In this document: in pieces, positions 1-7,706 of the stretch
Numbering within the stretch: position 1 is the first letter of the stretch
Layout of the letters: each line of letters opens with the position of its first letter
Origin: JADDRA01 sp051005375
GTDB lineage: Bacteria; Actinomycetota; Acidimicrobiia; Acidimicrobiales; CADCSY01
Direction of reading: 5' to 3'
NCBI GenBank assembly: GCA_051005375.1
Contig: JBPCJK010000079.1
Coordinates: forward strand, 1 to 37,987
DNA length: 37,987 nucleotides
Program-made: the position numbers and the translations under genes
Notes under the pieces: model-generated
The model's input: only the letters and a program-made list of their open reading frames with translations
Databases searched by the model: none
What the model was told of the DNA's origin: nothing

Positions 1-2
1 AC

Positions 3-260
3 AAGGGCGTCTACTACGACGCCCACCCCATCGAGCAGATGAGCTACCACCTGACGATGCTGGCCTACGACATGAACGGTGAGCCTCTGTCGTTCGGCCA
101 CGGAGCCCCACTGCGGCTGCGCAACGAGACCCAGCTCGGCTTCAAGCAGGTCAAGTGGATCAAGGGTGTCGAGTTCGTCTCAGACTTCTCCGAGGTCGGC
201 GGCGGCTACGGCGGCTACAACCAGGACCACGAGTTTTTCGGCTACCGCCAATCCATCTAG
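3..260 (+). CDS. C-terminal part of a molybdopterin-dependent oxidoreductase (sulfite oxidase-like), cut by window edge
   Basis: An open frame runs in from the left edge (first full codon at base 3) and stops at TAG 258-260. The visible 85 residues contain the run MSYHLTMLAYDMNGEPL, a following GAPLRLR, and the ending HEFFGYRQSI. That pattern fits the C-terminal half of the sulfite-oxidase/YedY-type molybdopterin-binding domain, where the ligand-binding loop is followed by a short tail. The catalytic cysteine and any Tat signal would lie upstream of the window, so substrate and location cannot be judged. It converges with the minus-strand gene ending at 398; the 137 bp between them show no clear terminator. 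Family call from pattern recognition only. Confidence 0.7.
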   Translation, partial: KGVYYDAHPIEQMSYHLTMLAYDMNGEPLSFGHGAPLRLRNETQLGFKQVKWIKGVEFVSDFSEVGGGYGGYNQDHEFFGYRQSI

Positions 261-397
261 GTCTGCTCCTGGAGGACGCCTACCACGACTGCTTGCTGCA
301 CCCCGGCGGAAGGCGAGTGGGCGGTTCCTGCCGCCATGACCACGGCGTCACCGGCGGCGCTGCGACTCAGAGCGTGAGCTCGAGGAGCGCTCGTCGC

Positions 398-955
398 TCA
401 GCCGCCCTCGGGCGCCGGGGTGACGAGCTGGCCAAGAGCCCCTTTTATCCGGTCGATGGTGGTGTCGTCGAGGTTGGCGTAGACGAGCTCGGCGCCGGTG
501 AAGCGGGCGGCCTCGGCCACGAGGGCGTTGCGATCGAGCTCCTCGGCCAACAGGGCGACCATGGCGGTGCCGGGTTGGACCGCATCCCTGAACCAGTCGA
601 CCCACTCGTCGGAGATGCCGAGGTCGATCACCTTGGCCGTGACCGCACCGGCGCCGGCGCCCACCGCCATCCCTGCGACCCAGCCGACGGGGCCGCCGAG
701 GACGAGGCCGAGCAGGCCGGCCCACATGGCTCCCGAGAGTGCCGTCCGCCCCGGTGGGGGATCGATCGTCTCGTGGACGACCGTCTTTCCGGAATCGTCC
801 TTGACGACGGTGACTGCGTCCTTGAGCTTCAGCCGTTCGGCTGCGGCCAGGCCGTTGAGCGCGATCAGGAACTCCTGGGCGCGGAAGCTGTTCTCGAAGG
901 AGACGCCCACCAAGGTCTGGGGTGGGTCTTCCTGGTCGGATCGAGGCGTGTCCAT
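398..955 (-). CDS. DUF1269 family membrane-associated protein
   Basis: The protein has 185 residues if it starts at the ATG at 955 (MDTPRSDQ). An in-frame ATG at 985 would add ten residues, and neither start has a strong ribosome-binding site. The opening TLVGVSFENSFRAQEFL and the KLKDAVTVVKDDSGK stretch are typical of DUF1269. A central glycine-rich hydrophobic segment (GAMWAGLLGLVLGGPVGW and what follows) resembles a glycine-zipper membrane hairpin. The C-terminal part (VDWFRDAVQPGTAMVALL) is also conserved in the family, whose function is unknown. It lies just downstream of the acyl-CoA ligase (stop at 1014) on the same strand, so co-transcription is likely but a shared role is not shown. 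Confidence 0.8.
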   Translation of the reverse strand: MDTPRSDQEDPPQTLVGVSFENSFRAQEFLIALNGLAAAERLKLKDAVTVVKDDSGKTVVHETIDPPPGRTALSGAMWAGLLGLVLGGPVGWVAGMAVGAGAGAVTAKVIDLGISDEWVDWFRDAVQPGTAMVALLAEELDRNALVAEAARFTGAELVYANLDDTTIDRIKGALGQLVTPAPEGG

Positions 956-1013
956 GGAGACAGCATCGCCGATGCGAGCAGCCATGTCATCTGGGGTCGC
1001 CGAGGCCGGCGAC

Positions 1014-2657
1014 TCACCTCTCGGCCAGCGCCGCCGCCCGTCGACGGAGCTCCGGCTTGGCCACCTTGCCGGTGGCGTTGCGGGGTAGGTCCTCGACCAG
1101 GTGCACCCAACGGGGGGCGGCGTAGTCGGCCAGGTGCTCCCGTACCCAGCGGCGGAGCACTGCCGCGTCGACGAGGGGCCCATCGTCCCCGGTTTCGTCC
1201 CCGGTGATGACGATCACGACGAAGGCGGCCACCGCCTCGCCGGCAACCGGGTCGGGCACTCCCACCACGGCGGCGTCGTCGACGGCGGGGTGCTCCCGCA
1301 GGACCCGCTCGACCTCGGCCGAGAAGACCTTGTGGCCACCGCGGTTGATCATGTCCTTGGTGCGATCGAGGATGGTGACATAGCCGTCGGCGTCGATGCG
1401 GGCCAGGTCGCCGGAGCGCAGCCAGCCCTCGCAGATGGCCGCTGCGGTGGCCCCGGTGTCGCCGTCGTATCCGGTGGTCACCAGCGAGCCTCGCAGCACC
1501 AGCTCGCCGGCCTCGCCGGCAGGCACCACGGCGCCGAGCTCGTCGACCACCTGGGCCTCCATGCACGGCAGGGGGCGCCCCACCGAGCCGGGCTTGGCGG
1601 GGAACTCCTCGTCGAAGAGCATGGTGGCCGGCGAGTGGGTCTCCGACAGCCCGTAGATGTCGCGCAGTGCCATCTCCGGCAGGCGCCGGCGCAGCTCGGC
1701 GATGGCAGCCAGCGGCATGGGAGCGCCCCCGAAGCCACCCAGGCGCAGGTGGTCGAGACCCGGCGATGCCAGCGCTCTCACCCGAAGCAGGCGCTGCCAC
1801 AGGGCGGGCACCAGGTAGACCCAACTGGCCCGCTCCCGGGCGATGATGCCGACCAGGTCGACGGGGCTTGCGTCGGCCACCAGCACACAGCGACCACCGA
1901 CGGCCAGCATGGGCAACAGGTGGGCGTGCATGGCGCTGATGTAGGTGAGCGAGAACACCACGGTGGTGACGTCGTCACCGGTGAGGCCCAGCGCCCGGGC
2001 GTAGCTGAGCCCGCTGTGCACGCTGGCCCGGTGCACCACCCGGCTGGCCTTGGGCCGACCGGTGGTCCCGCTGGTGTAGACGACGGCGTAGGCCGCCGCC
2101 TCGTCCGGGCGCTGGTCGGCGGTGTAGGACCACGGGCGGCGCCGCCCGGTGAGCAGGTCGCCCAGGGGTCGGGCCCGATCGGCGGGCAGGTCGGCCCGCT
2201 CGGCGGCGACGCCCAGCGAGCCAACGAACGCGGGTTGGGCCAGGGCCAGCGTGGCCTGGGAGTGCTCCAGCAGGTAGGCCCACTGCTCGGGGGCGGCGCC
2301 GGTGGACAGCCCCACCAACACCGCGCCGGAGCGGGCGCAGGCGAAGAGGGCCACGGCCAGGTCGAGGCAGTTGTGGCCCACCACGGCCAGGCGGTCGCCC
2401 GGCCCCACCCCTTCGGCGGCCAGGCCCTCCACGGCCCCCTCCACCAGCTCGGCGAAGTCGGCAAAGCTGACGTTGCGACCGTCGGGGGTGGTGAGGTAGG
2501 TCCGGGGGCCGAAGCGGCGCACGGCCCAGTCGAGCAGGTCGACGACGGTCCGGGGCCGGTTGGGGTAGCTCAGCGCCGGAGCCCCCAACCACTCCTCGTA
2601 GACGACCGGGCCGATGAGGTCGTCGAGGTCGTCGAGGTCGTCGGCGCCGGGGACCAT
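1014..2657 (-). CDS. AMP-dependent acyl-CoA synthetase/ligase (ANL superfamily)
   Basis: This 547-residue protein is the normal length for a medium/long-chain fatty-acid or carboxylate CoA ligase, which activates an acid as acyl-AMP and then makes the thioester. Adenylation-core motifs appear in order: YTSGTTGRPKAS (phosphate-binding loop, about residue 194), YGLSETHS (about 340), GWLRSGDLARID (about 415), DRTKDMINRGGHKVF (hinge, about 430) and NATGKVAK (catalytic lysine region, about 530). No signal peptide, so cytoplasmic. The N-terminus has a run of Asp-Asp-Leu repeats (DDLDDLDDL) from a short GTCGTCGAG-type DNA repeat. It is divergent from the broken binding-protein gene at 2754 across 84 to 96 bp. 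The acid used cannot be predicted. Confidence 0.92.
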   Translation of the reverse strand: MVPGADDLDDLDDLIGPVVYEEWLGAPALSYPNRPRTVVDLLDWAVRRFGPRTYLTTPDGRNVSFADFAELVEGAVEGLAAEGVGPGDRLAVVGHNCLDLAVALFACARSGAVLVGLSTGAAPEQWAYLLEHSQATLALAQPAFVGSLGVAAERADLPADRARPLGDLLTGRRRPWSYTADQRPDEAAAYAVVYTSGTTGRPKASRVVHRASVHSGLSYARALGLTGDDVTTVVFSLTYISAMHAHLLPMLAVGGRCVLVADASPVDLVGIIARERASWVYLVPALWQRLLRVRALASPGLDHLRLGGFGGAPMPLAAIAELRRRLPEMALRDIYGLSETHSPATMLFDEEFPAKPGSVGRPLPCMEAQVVDELGAVVPAGEAGELVLRGSLVTTGYDGDTGATAAAICEGWLRSGDLARIDADGYVTILDRTKDMINRGGHKVFSAEVERVLREHPAVDDAAVVGVPDPVAGEAVAAFVVIVITGDETGDDGPLVDAAVLRRWVREHLADYAAPRWVHLVEDLPRNATGKVAKPELRRRAAALAER

Positions 2658-2701
2658 CGCCGGCCAGGCTACTTCTACTCCAGTGTGACCATCTTTCAGT
2701 A

Positions 2702-2717
2702 CTCCTTACAAAAGGAG
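2702..2717. promoter_or_regulatory. Perfect inverted repeat in a divergent intergenic region (possible operator)
   Basis: CTCCTT at 2702-2707 and AAGGAG at 2712-2717 form a perfect 6-bp dyad with an ACAA spacer. It lies between the acyl-CoA ligase start (2657) and the binding-protein start (2742-2760), in the only AT-richer stretch of that gap. It could be an operator, or simply an RBS-like run with its complement. No TPP riboswitch-like sequence is seen, although the downstream protein belongs to a family sometimes linked to thiamine. Confidence 0.3.
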
Positions 2718-2753
2718 GGCCGGGTGTGGTAGATCAGCGCGGTGCCCAAGACC

Positions 2754-3915
2754 ATGTCCATGACCCGCCGCCTGCTCGTCCTCCTCGCCGCCCTGGGGCT
2801 ACTGGCCGCCGCCTGCGGCTCTGGTGGGGGCGGCAGCGGCGGGAACAACGGCAGCGGGGGCCAGGCCGCCGGAGACGGCCAGCTTGACTCCGGCAACTGG
2901 GACTCGGTGCTCGCCGCGGCCAAGGGCCAGACCGTGAACTGGTAAATGTTCGGGGGCTCCGACAAGATCAACGACTACACACCGGCTACGTCGCCACCGA
3001 GGCGGCCAAGCTCGGCGTCACCGTCAACCAGCTCAAGGTGGGCGACACCGTCGAGGCCCTCAACAAGGTCATCGGAGAGAAGCAGGCGGGGCGCAACGAC
3101 GACGGCTCGGTCGACCTCATCTGGATCAACGGTGAGAACTTCGCCACCGGCAAGCAGGCCGACCTGTGGTACTGCGGCTACGTCGAGAGCCTCCCCAACG
3201 CCAAGTACGTCGACTTTTCCGACCCTCGGTGACCACCGACTTCGGCGTGCCCGTCGAGGGGTGCGAGACCCCGTGGGCCCGGCCGTTTCGGTCCTGGTCT
3301 ACGACTCGGCCACGGTCCCGCCCGAGGCGGTCAAGAGCGTCAGCTCGGTCATCGACTACACCAAGGCCAACCCCGGCGCCTTCGCCTACCCGACCCCCCC
3401 GGGCCTCACCGGGTCCATGGCCATCCGCACCTTCTCCTACGACCAGGCTGGAGGGGTCGACAACCTCCTCGGCGACTTCGACCAGCAGACCTACGACAAG
3501 GTCGCTCCCGAGCTGTGGAAGCGGCTCAACGACCTGGAGCCGGCCCTGTGGCGGGGAGGCGAGACCTACCCCCAGGCCCAGACCGAGATGGGTCGCTCTA
3601 CGCCAACGGCGAGATCTCCATGTTCTTGACCTACGCCTCCTCCAGCGTGGGCACCGCGGTGGCCAAGGGCACCTATCCCGAGACCACCCGCTCCGCCACC
3701 TTCGACGACGGCATGATCGGCAACATCAGCTTCACCGCCATCCCCGACAACGCCGCCAACAAGGCCGGGGCGTTGGTGGTCTCCGACCTGTTGTTGTCAC
3801 CCGAGACCCAGCTGGCCAAGGTCGGTCCCGACACCCCGGGCCTCGACCCTGCGATCGGTCTGTCCAAGGTGCCCGACGACATCTCAAGCAGGGCCTGGAG
3901 GGACCGGCTCGGGAG
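2754..3915 (+). pseudogene. YnjB-like ABC transporter substrate-binding lipoprotein, disrupted by a stop and five frame changes
   Basis: The N-terminus is a lipoprotein signal (MTRRLLVLLAALG then LLAAACGSG, lipobox cysteine), with possible starts at 2742, 2754 or 2760. The rest matches the YnjB/COG4134 binding-protein family: GQTVNW-MFGGSDKINDY, VGDTVEALNKVIGEKQAGR, SVDLIWINGENFATGKQ, VTTDFGVPVEGCETPWA, LYANGEISMFLTYASSSVG, GNISFTAIPDNAANKAGA. It is not one frame. TGG is followed by TAA at 2943-2945 where the family has Tyr. Frame then changes near 2978, 3229, 3275, 3592 and 3885, each explained by one missing base. Total length, about 389 codons, is normal for the family, so little has been lost. 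No permease or ATPase of this system is adjacent. Either a pseudogene or badly sequenced DNA. Confidence 0.75.
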
Positions 3916-4230
3916 GGCTCGGTCATCTACGACATCTTCCCCAACTTCGTGGTCTCGGCCTCGCCCTCGGGCAGCGTCAACGACTACTGGTGGCGGCCTG
4001 TGAGCCGGGAGCACAGCGTGGCCGGGACAGCCGGGTACTCGATGCATACCGATGATCCTCGCCTGGCTCCCGAGTTGGTGCGTCAGGTCCAAGAGGAGGA
4101 TTACGTGATCTGCCGGAGCGTGCAGGTCGGCCTGGCCTCCCGCCTGTATCGCCCCGGACCCCAGCACGCCCTGGAGCTGCGGGTGCACGCCTTCCAGTCT
4201 TGGTTGATGGAGGCGTTGGCGGCGGCGCCT
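3916..4230 (+). pseudogene. Remnant resembling the C-terminus of a Rieske-type ring-hydroxylating oxygenase alpha subunit
   Basis: Directly after the broken binding protein, the frame starting at about 3916 reads IYDIFPNFVVSASPSG, then WWRPVSREHSVAGTAGY, then EEDYVICRSVQVGLASRLY, and ends VHAFQSWLMEAL. The second half matches the C-terminal signature of Rieske non-heme-iron oxygenases, where an acidic pair precedes a cysteine-containing VQ-GL-S--Y helix and a final FH/FQ-W helix. FPN followed by a beta strand and a P-x-S-x-E turn fits the strand just before it. There is no start codon context, no Rieske CxH motif and no 2-His-1-Asp site, so only a fragment is present. The frame stays open to 4350 but similarity fades after about 4230. 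Recognition from pattern only. Confidence 0.45.
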
Positions 4231-4279
4231 GGGGTCGTCACCGCTGCGGACTGGCGCGAGGGCGAACCACCATGGCCGC

Positions 4280-4680
4280 TCATCGGCCTGGGGTCAGGGG
4301 AGCTAGGCCCAGGGCCTGCGCGCCGTCGGCCATCCGGCTGTCGTAGGTGACGATCCCGGCGAGCTCCTGACCGGCGGCGGTCGCAGCCGCCAGGTGGATC
4401 GCGTCCAGCGTGCGGATGGTATGCGCCTCCACACGACCCGCCGCCAGCAGGAGGTCGCGGTCCAGCGCCAGTTGCTCGATGGCGTCGAGGTGGGCGAGGG
4501 CGCCTTCGAGGTCACCATCGACTCGGCCCACGCCCGGAGCACCTCGGACAGGGCAAGCTCGCAGGTCATCAAGGTGTCGTCCGGGCCCAGCTCGGCGCGC
4601 CACGCCGAGAGCGCCGCGCTCTCGGGCTCTACGACAGCAAACTTGACGATCGCCGACGAGTCCAGGTACCAGACGTTCAC
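4280..4680 (-). pseudogene. VapC-like PIN-domain toxin with a single-base frameshift
   Basis: A GTG start at 4680 gives VWYLDSSAIVKF (first PIN aspartate), then LALSEVLRAW (glutamate). The frame then changes near 4532 and continues as VDGDLEGALAHLDAIEQL, TLDAIHLAAA (third acidic residue) and IVTYDSRMADGAQALG (fourth acidic residue), ending at 4280. Adding one G to GCGTGG (making GCGGTGG) restores a full PIN protein of about 133 residues with all four acidic residues. As written it would be a truncated, mis-translated product. It overlaps the antitoxin gene by 4 bp (GTGA), the usual toxin-antitoxin coupling. PIN toxins are RNases that cut tRNA or rRNA; the target here is unknown. Confidence 0.8.
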
Positions 4681-4933
4681 CGCTCCTCGGCCCGCAGCCC
4701 GGCCAGCGCTTCGGAGGCTGGCCGGTAGGTGACCCCGGGGTAGCGGCCCGATGAAGGTGGCCGGCTTCAGCCTCCCTGTCTCACGGAGACCAGCGAGGCC
4801 TCGCTTCGAAGGGGGGTACCAAGGACCGCCGTCACCTCCCCCCGCCGGGGTACCTCGAGTGCTCCCCGGCGTGAGCACGGCGGATCCATGCGCTGGCGTT
4901 CTGGCGCAGCTCCCGCACCCCGATGCGCTCCAT
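4677..4933 (-). pseudogene. Phd/YefM-like antitoxin, frameshifted
   Basis: From ATG 4931-4933 the frame reads MERIGVRELRQNASAWIRRA, a classic Phd/YefM opening, then goes out of frame. The expected continuation is found by switching frames three times: LEVPRRGEVTAVL (about 4860-4820), KRGLAGLRETGRLKPATFIG (about 4800-4740) and VTYRPASEALAGLRAEER ending at TGA 4677-4679. Each change is one base in a short G or C run (GG to G, then one base, then CCC to CCCC). The stop overlaps the toxin GTG start. Restored, it would be about 85 residues with an N-terminal DNA-binding fold and a C-terminal toxin-blocking tail. The fusion of these pieces into one antitoxin is inference. Confidence 0.65.
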
Positions 4934-4945
4934 GCGTACACATGG
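4930..4945. promoter_or_regulatory. Palindrome over the antitoxin start (probable autoregulatory operator)
   Basis: CCATGCGTACACATGG is palindromic except for one C/A pair and overlaps the ATG of the Phd-like antitoxin. Toxin-antitoxin operons are commonly repressed by the antitoxin binding such a dyad at its own start. Position and symmetry are seen; function is inferred. Confidence 0.45.
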
Positions 4946-5005
4946 TAGCACTACCGCCACCAGTGGCGCCTCGGGCGGTGCGGGCGAGGCTCCTAACCTT
5001 GGGCT

Positions 5006-5485
5006 ATGGCGACGAAGACGAAGCGGTCGTTCTGGTCCACCATCCCGGGCTTGCTAACCGGCCTGGCCGGCGTGCTCACGGCGGTGGTCACCCTGCTCGG
5101 CCTGGCCGTGAACCAGGGCTGGATCGGCGACGGGGGCGGTGGAGATGGCGGGACCGCGTCCGCGGGCGCTCCTCGGATCACCGTCGAACCTGAGGGCCTC
5201 ACCTTCCGCAAGGTGGCGGTGAAGGCGGCGGCGCAGACCGTCACCGTGCTCAACGACGGGGCCGAACCCGTCACCCTGGAATCCGACATCACCGGTGACG
5301 ATGCCGAAACATTCACTGCCGACGACGCCGGCTGCACCAAGGCGCCCCTCCCGCCGGGGCGGACCTGCGCCGTCGAGGTGACCTTCGACGCCGGGATCGG
5401 CCAGTACTCAGCCACGCTGGTGGTCACCGCCAACGGCGGCGACGGCGCCCAAGAGGTGCCCCTGGAGGCCACTTCTGTGCTGTGA
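5006..5485 (+). CDS. Membrane-anchored protein with an ASH/HYDIN-type (choice-of-anchor D) beta-sandwich domain
   Basis: The 159-residue protein starts at ATG 5006. Residues about 10-36 (STIPGLLTGLAGVLTAVVTL onward) form one hydrophobic helix followed by a Gly/Asp linker (GDGGGGDGG), so it is probably anchored with the rest outside. The outer part reads ITVEPEGLTFRKVAV, QTVTVLNDGAEPVTLES, FTADDAGCTKAPLPPGRTC and AVEVTFDAGIGQYSATLVV, the usual order of an ASH/choice-of-anchor D immunoglobulin-like fold with two cysteines. Such domains usually bind or scaffold other proteins; no catalytic role is expected. It is the only intact gene between 2.75 and 7.1 kb. Confidence 0.75.
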   Translation: MATKTKRSFWSTIPGLLTGLAGVLTAVVTLLGLAVNQGWIGDGGGGDGGTASAGAPRITVEPEGLTFRKVAVKAAAQTVTVLNDGAEPVTLESDITGDDAETFTADDAGCTKAPLPPGRTCAVEVTFDAGIGQYSATLVVTANGGDGAQEVPLEATSVL

Positions 5486-5535
5486 AGCCTTGCCGCCGCC
5501 GGCCGCCTATCCGCCCCCGCCGCCCCACCGCCGAA

Positions 5536-5580
5536 CTGGCCTGCGAGACGACGTGGAAAACGCGGCGATCCGCAGGCCAG
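5536..5580. terminator. 10-bp perfect inverted repeat between convergent genes
   Basis: CTGGCCTGCG (5536-5545) and CGCAGGCCAG (5571-5580) are exact complements separated by 25 nt. The repeat lies between the converging genes ending at 5485 and 5596, so a bidirectional terminator is a reasonable guess. There is no T-run and the loop is long, so it may instead be an unrelated palindrome. Confidence 0.35.
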
Positions 5581-5595
5581 AACGTGTGGGAGGGC

Positions 5596-6455
5596 TCAGC
5601 GGACGATCACGGCTTGGACCTCTTGCACCTCGAGGGGGATGGACGCCTCGGTCTGGAGGTCCTCGATGGTGCCCGAGTCGCCGCCCAGGCGCCATTGGGC
5701 GTTCCAGGTCTGGCGCAGGGTGACGGTGTAGGTGCCGGTGAACTGGTAGTTGTGGAGAATGCGCCCGGTGGGATTGGCCTCGCCCTCGAAGGCGAAGGGC
5801 CCGGCCTCGGGGCTGCCGTCGCCCCAGTCCACCCAGTAGGCGCCGGTGGCCTCCACGTTGATGGGGCCCAGCTCAGTGGCGGCAGGGCCGGCGGTGTGGG
5901 TGAGGGTGCCGTTGGTCTCCAGGTAGGCGGGCAGACCGGTGATGTTGCGACCGTCGGGGGCGATGCGGGGCTGGGGCCGGGGCAGGGGGATGGCCCGCAC
6001 GAACGGTTTCGGCCACGCTGGCCGGGGTGACCTCGGGGCCGGCAGCGGGGTCGTCACAAGGGAATGCCGAAGTTCTTGGCAAAGCTGGTGTTCTGGGCGT
6101 ACTCGAACGTCTCCGCGCTGGTCATGGGCGTATCCCGTCGGGTGCTGGAGGTCTCGAGGCAGCGGCTGTCGGCGTCGTCTGGGTTGCGCAGCCTGGCGTA
6201 GCGGATGACGTACTCGGGCACCGGCTGGCTGGGCCCTGCCCGCTTCCGGCCTGCGCTGCCTCCGCTGCTTCTGGCCAACCCGCCGCCAGCGCCGGGGCGC
6301 TCAGCCCCGGGGTTGGTGATGATGACAGTGTCCCAATTCGGGCCAACTTGGCCAATGCTCTTGGGCGGTGGCGGCGGGGGTTGTTGCGCAGCGACAGGCC
6401 TGGCGTGGGTGAGGGCTATGAGAACCGCCGCAGCAACCGTCAACGTCCGGCGCAC
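5596..6455 (-). pseudogene. Secreted protein with PKD-like C-terminal region, two frame changes
   Basis: A GTG at 6455 begins VRRTLTVAAAVLIALTHARP, a cleavable signal peptide ending near VAAQQ, followed by a proline run. The frame breaks at about 6060 (after NFGIP) and at about 6000 (after ASVAETVRA), each explained by one extra base (TT for T, GGG for GG). It then continues as IPLPRPQPRIAPDGRNITGL, LPAYLET, YWVDWGDGSPEAGPF, HNYQFTGTYTVTLRQTWNAQW and IPLEVQEVQAVIV. The W-x-D-GDGS element with a later HxY strand pattern is PKD-like and matches a secreted actinobacterial family of unknown function. The GTG overlaps the end of the upstream lipoprotein gene (6440), so the two are a coupled pair. 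Confidence 0.6.
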
Positions 6456-7050
6456 GGGTTCTCCGGTTGAGATCCGTCGGGATTGAAGCCGTTGTTGAAG
6501 AGCATCCACGCCGTCGGGTTGAACCTCTCCGGGTCGTCAGCATCCCCCTTCGGTGTCAACCCCAGGTAGTTGGTAATGGGTGACACATCTCTCGTCGTCG
6601 TCTTCGAGAGGTCGGCCTCGACCTCAAAGAACACGCAGTCCTTGGCACATCGATCATCCGGGTGACCCTGTTCTTCAAAGCCCCCGGCAGCAAGGTGTCG
6701 GATCCGCTGGCCAGGGTCGTGAACCACACGTTGATCTGCTGGTCGAGCTCGTCACCCACGTAGATGGCCTTGAGGTAGCCGATGGCTCGTTCGTCGATGG
6801 GGTTCCTGGTCTCCTGGAAGATCTTCCCGGCCTCGGCGTCGACGGCGAAGAGGGCGTCGACCACCGCCTGGACGTAGGGCTCGTCGATCTGCGACAGATC
6901 GGTGGGGATCACCGCCGGGTCGACGGGTCGAGGGGCGGTGGTGGCCGTCGTTGGGGCGGTGCCCACGGTCGCGCTCGGCCCGAGGTCGTCGCCGCCACCC
7001 GAGCAGGCGGTGACCACCACCAGCACTGCCACTGGCAGTGCAGAGAGCAA
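6440..7050 (-). pseudogene. Lipoprotein of unknown function with one frame change
   Basis: The start is a TTG at 7050 (no ATG or GTG in frame upstream), giving LSALPVAVLVVVTACSGGGD with a lipobox cysteine and a Thr/Pro-rich linker (TAPTTATTAPRPVDP). The globular part includes YVQAVVDALFAVDAEAGKIF and INVWFTTLASGSDTLLPGAL, then shifts frame near 6650 and resumes as CAKDCVFFEVEADLSKT, ITNYLGLTPKG and FNPTAWMLFNNGF, ending at 6440. One missing base accounts for the shift. Two cysteines in CAKDC could form a disulfide. The family is not recognised by name. It sits upstream of, and overlaps, the PKD-like gene, and is divergent from the ChaB-type gene at 7186. Confidence 0.6.
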
Positions 7051-7185
7051 CGGAAGGCCACGAGGCAGCGCTGCGGACGCTTTTCCTGCCGCTCTCGCCT
7101 GTCCAGGGCCAATCGGCGAGTGCTAGGCGGGAGCCGGGGGCAGGCTGGCGGGAGGAACAATGGCGACGACCTGGAGGTGACGACG

Positions 7186-7608
7186 ATGCCCAAGGACACC
7201 GGCAAGGGCGGGGACGAGACCGACATCCCCTCGACTCTGGAGCGCTCTGACGAGCACGCTCAGGCCATCTGGAAGGAGACCCATGACTCGGCGGTGGAGA
7301 CCTACGGCGAGGGGGAGCGGGCGCATCGCACCGCCTTCGCCTCGCTCAAGCACAGCTATGAGAAGGTGGGCGACCACTGGGAGGCCAAGGATCGAAAGGG
7401 CCCCTCCGACGAGCAGGCCGAGCGGGGGGCGGCCGAGCCCGTGGCCGAGACCGCCGGGGGTGTCGACGCCAACTCCAGCGTCGAGCACCTCCAGGACGTG
7501 GCCAGGCGCCTCGACGTCTCGGGTCGGTCCAAGATGAAAAAGGACGAGTTGGTGGAGGCCATCGACAAGGCCAACCAGCGAGAGACGGCCAGGGCCCGCC
7601 GGTCTTGA
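7186..7608 (+). CDS. ChaB-like protein with C-terminal Rho_N/SAP-like domain
   Basis: The ATG at 7186 is chosen because GGAGGTGA lies a few bases upstream (about 7173-7180). The 140-residue product begins MPKDTGKGGDETDIPSTLE. The segment ERSDEHAQAIWKETHDSAVE, followed by GEGERAHRTAFASLKHSYEK, is the ChaB fold seen in cation-transport-linked and phage proteins. After an acidic linker, residues about 105-135 (LQDVARRLDVSGRSKMKKDE then LVEAID) are a Rho_N/SAP-like helical module that often binds nucleic acid. ChaB plus Rho_N is a recurrent actinobacterial architecture. It is soluble, cytoplasmic and of unknown function. Confidence 0.8.
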   Translation: MPKDTGKGGDETDIPSTLERSDEHAQAIWKETHDSAVETYGEGERAHRTAFASLKHSYEKVGDHWEAKDRKGPSDEQAERGAAEPVAETAGGVDANSSVEHLQDVARRLDVSGRSKMKKDELVEAIDKANQRETARARRS

Positions 7609-7706
7609 GGCACCGCCGCATCTAGCGTCGGTCCGCTCAGGTACTCTGGAGGCTCGCTCCCGCCACTCCAGGCACAGCCCCAACCCGAAGGTCGTCGACC
7701 ACGCCG

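Noticed and set aside
1101..2732. Long plus-strand open frame opposite the acyl-CoA ligase
   Set aside because: Its translation is rich in Gly, His, Val and Gln with no domain pattern, while the minus strand holds a full ligase; it is a GC-driven antisense shadow.
2658..2760. TPP riboswitch before the YnjB-like gene
   Set aside because: No CTGAGA or other thi-box sequence is present; only a short inverted repeat is seen.
2754..4000. Programmed frameshifting to explain the broken binding protein
   Set aside because: Five changes and a stop without slippery sites are far more than any known recoding event.
6054..6509. A separate intact gene from 6509 to 6054
   Set aside because: Its stop results from one extra T near 6060; the signal peptide continues naturally into the PKD-like part when repaired.
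2700..7100. Insertion sequence or phage as cause of the decayed block
   Set aside because: No transposase, integrase, terminal inverted repeats or target duplications are visible.
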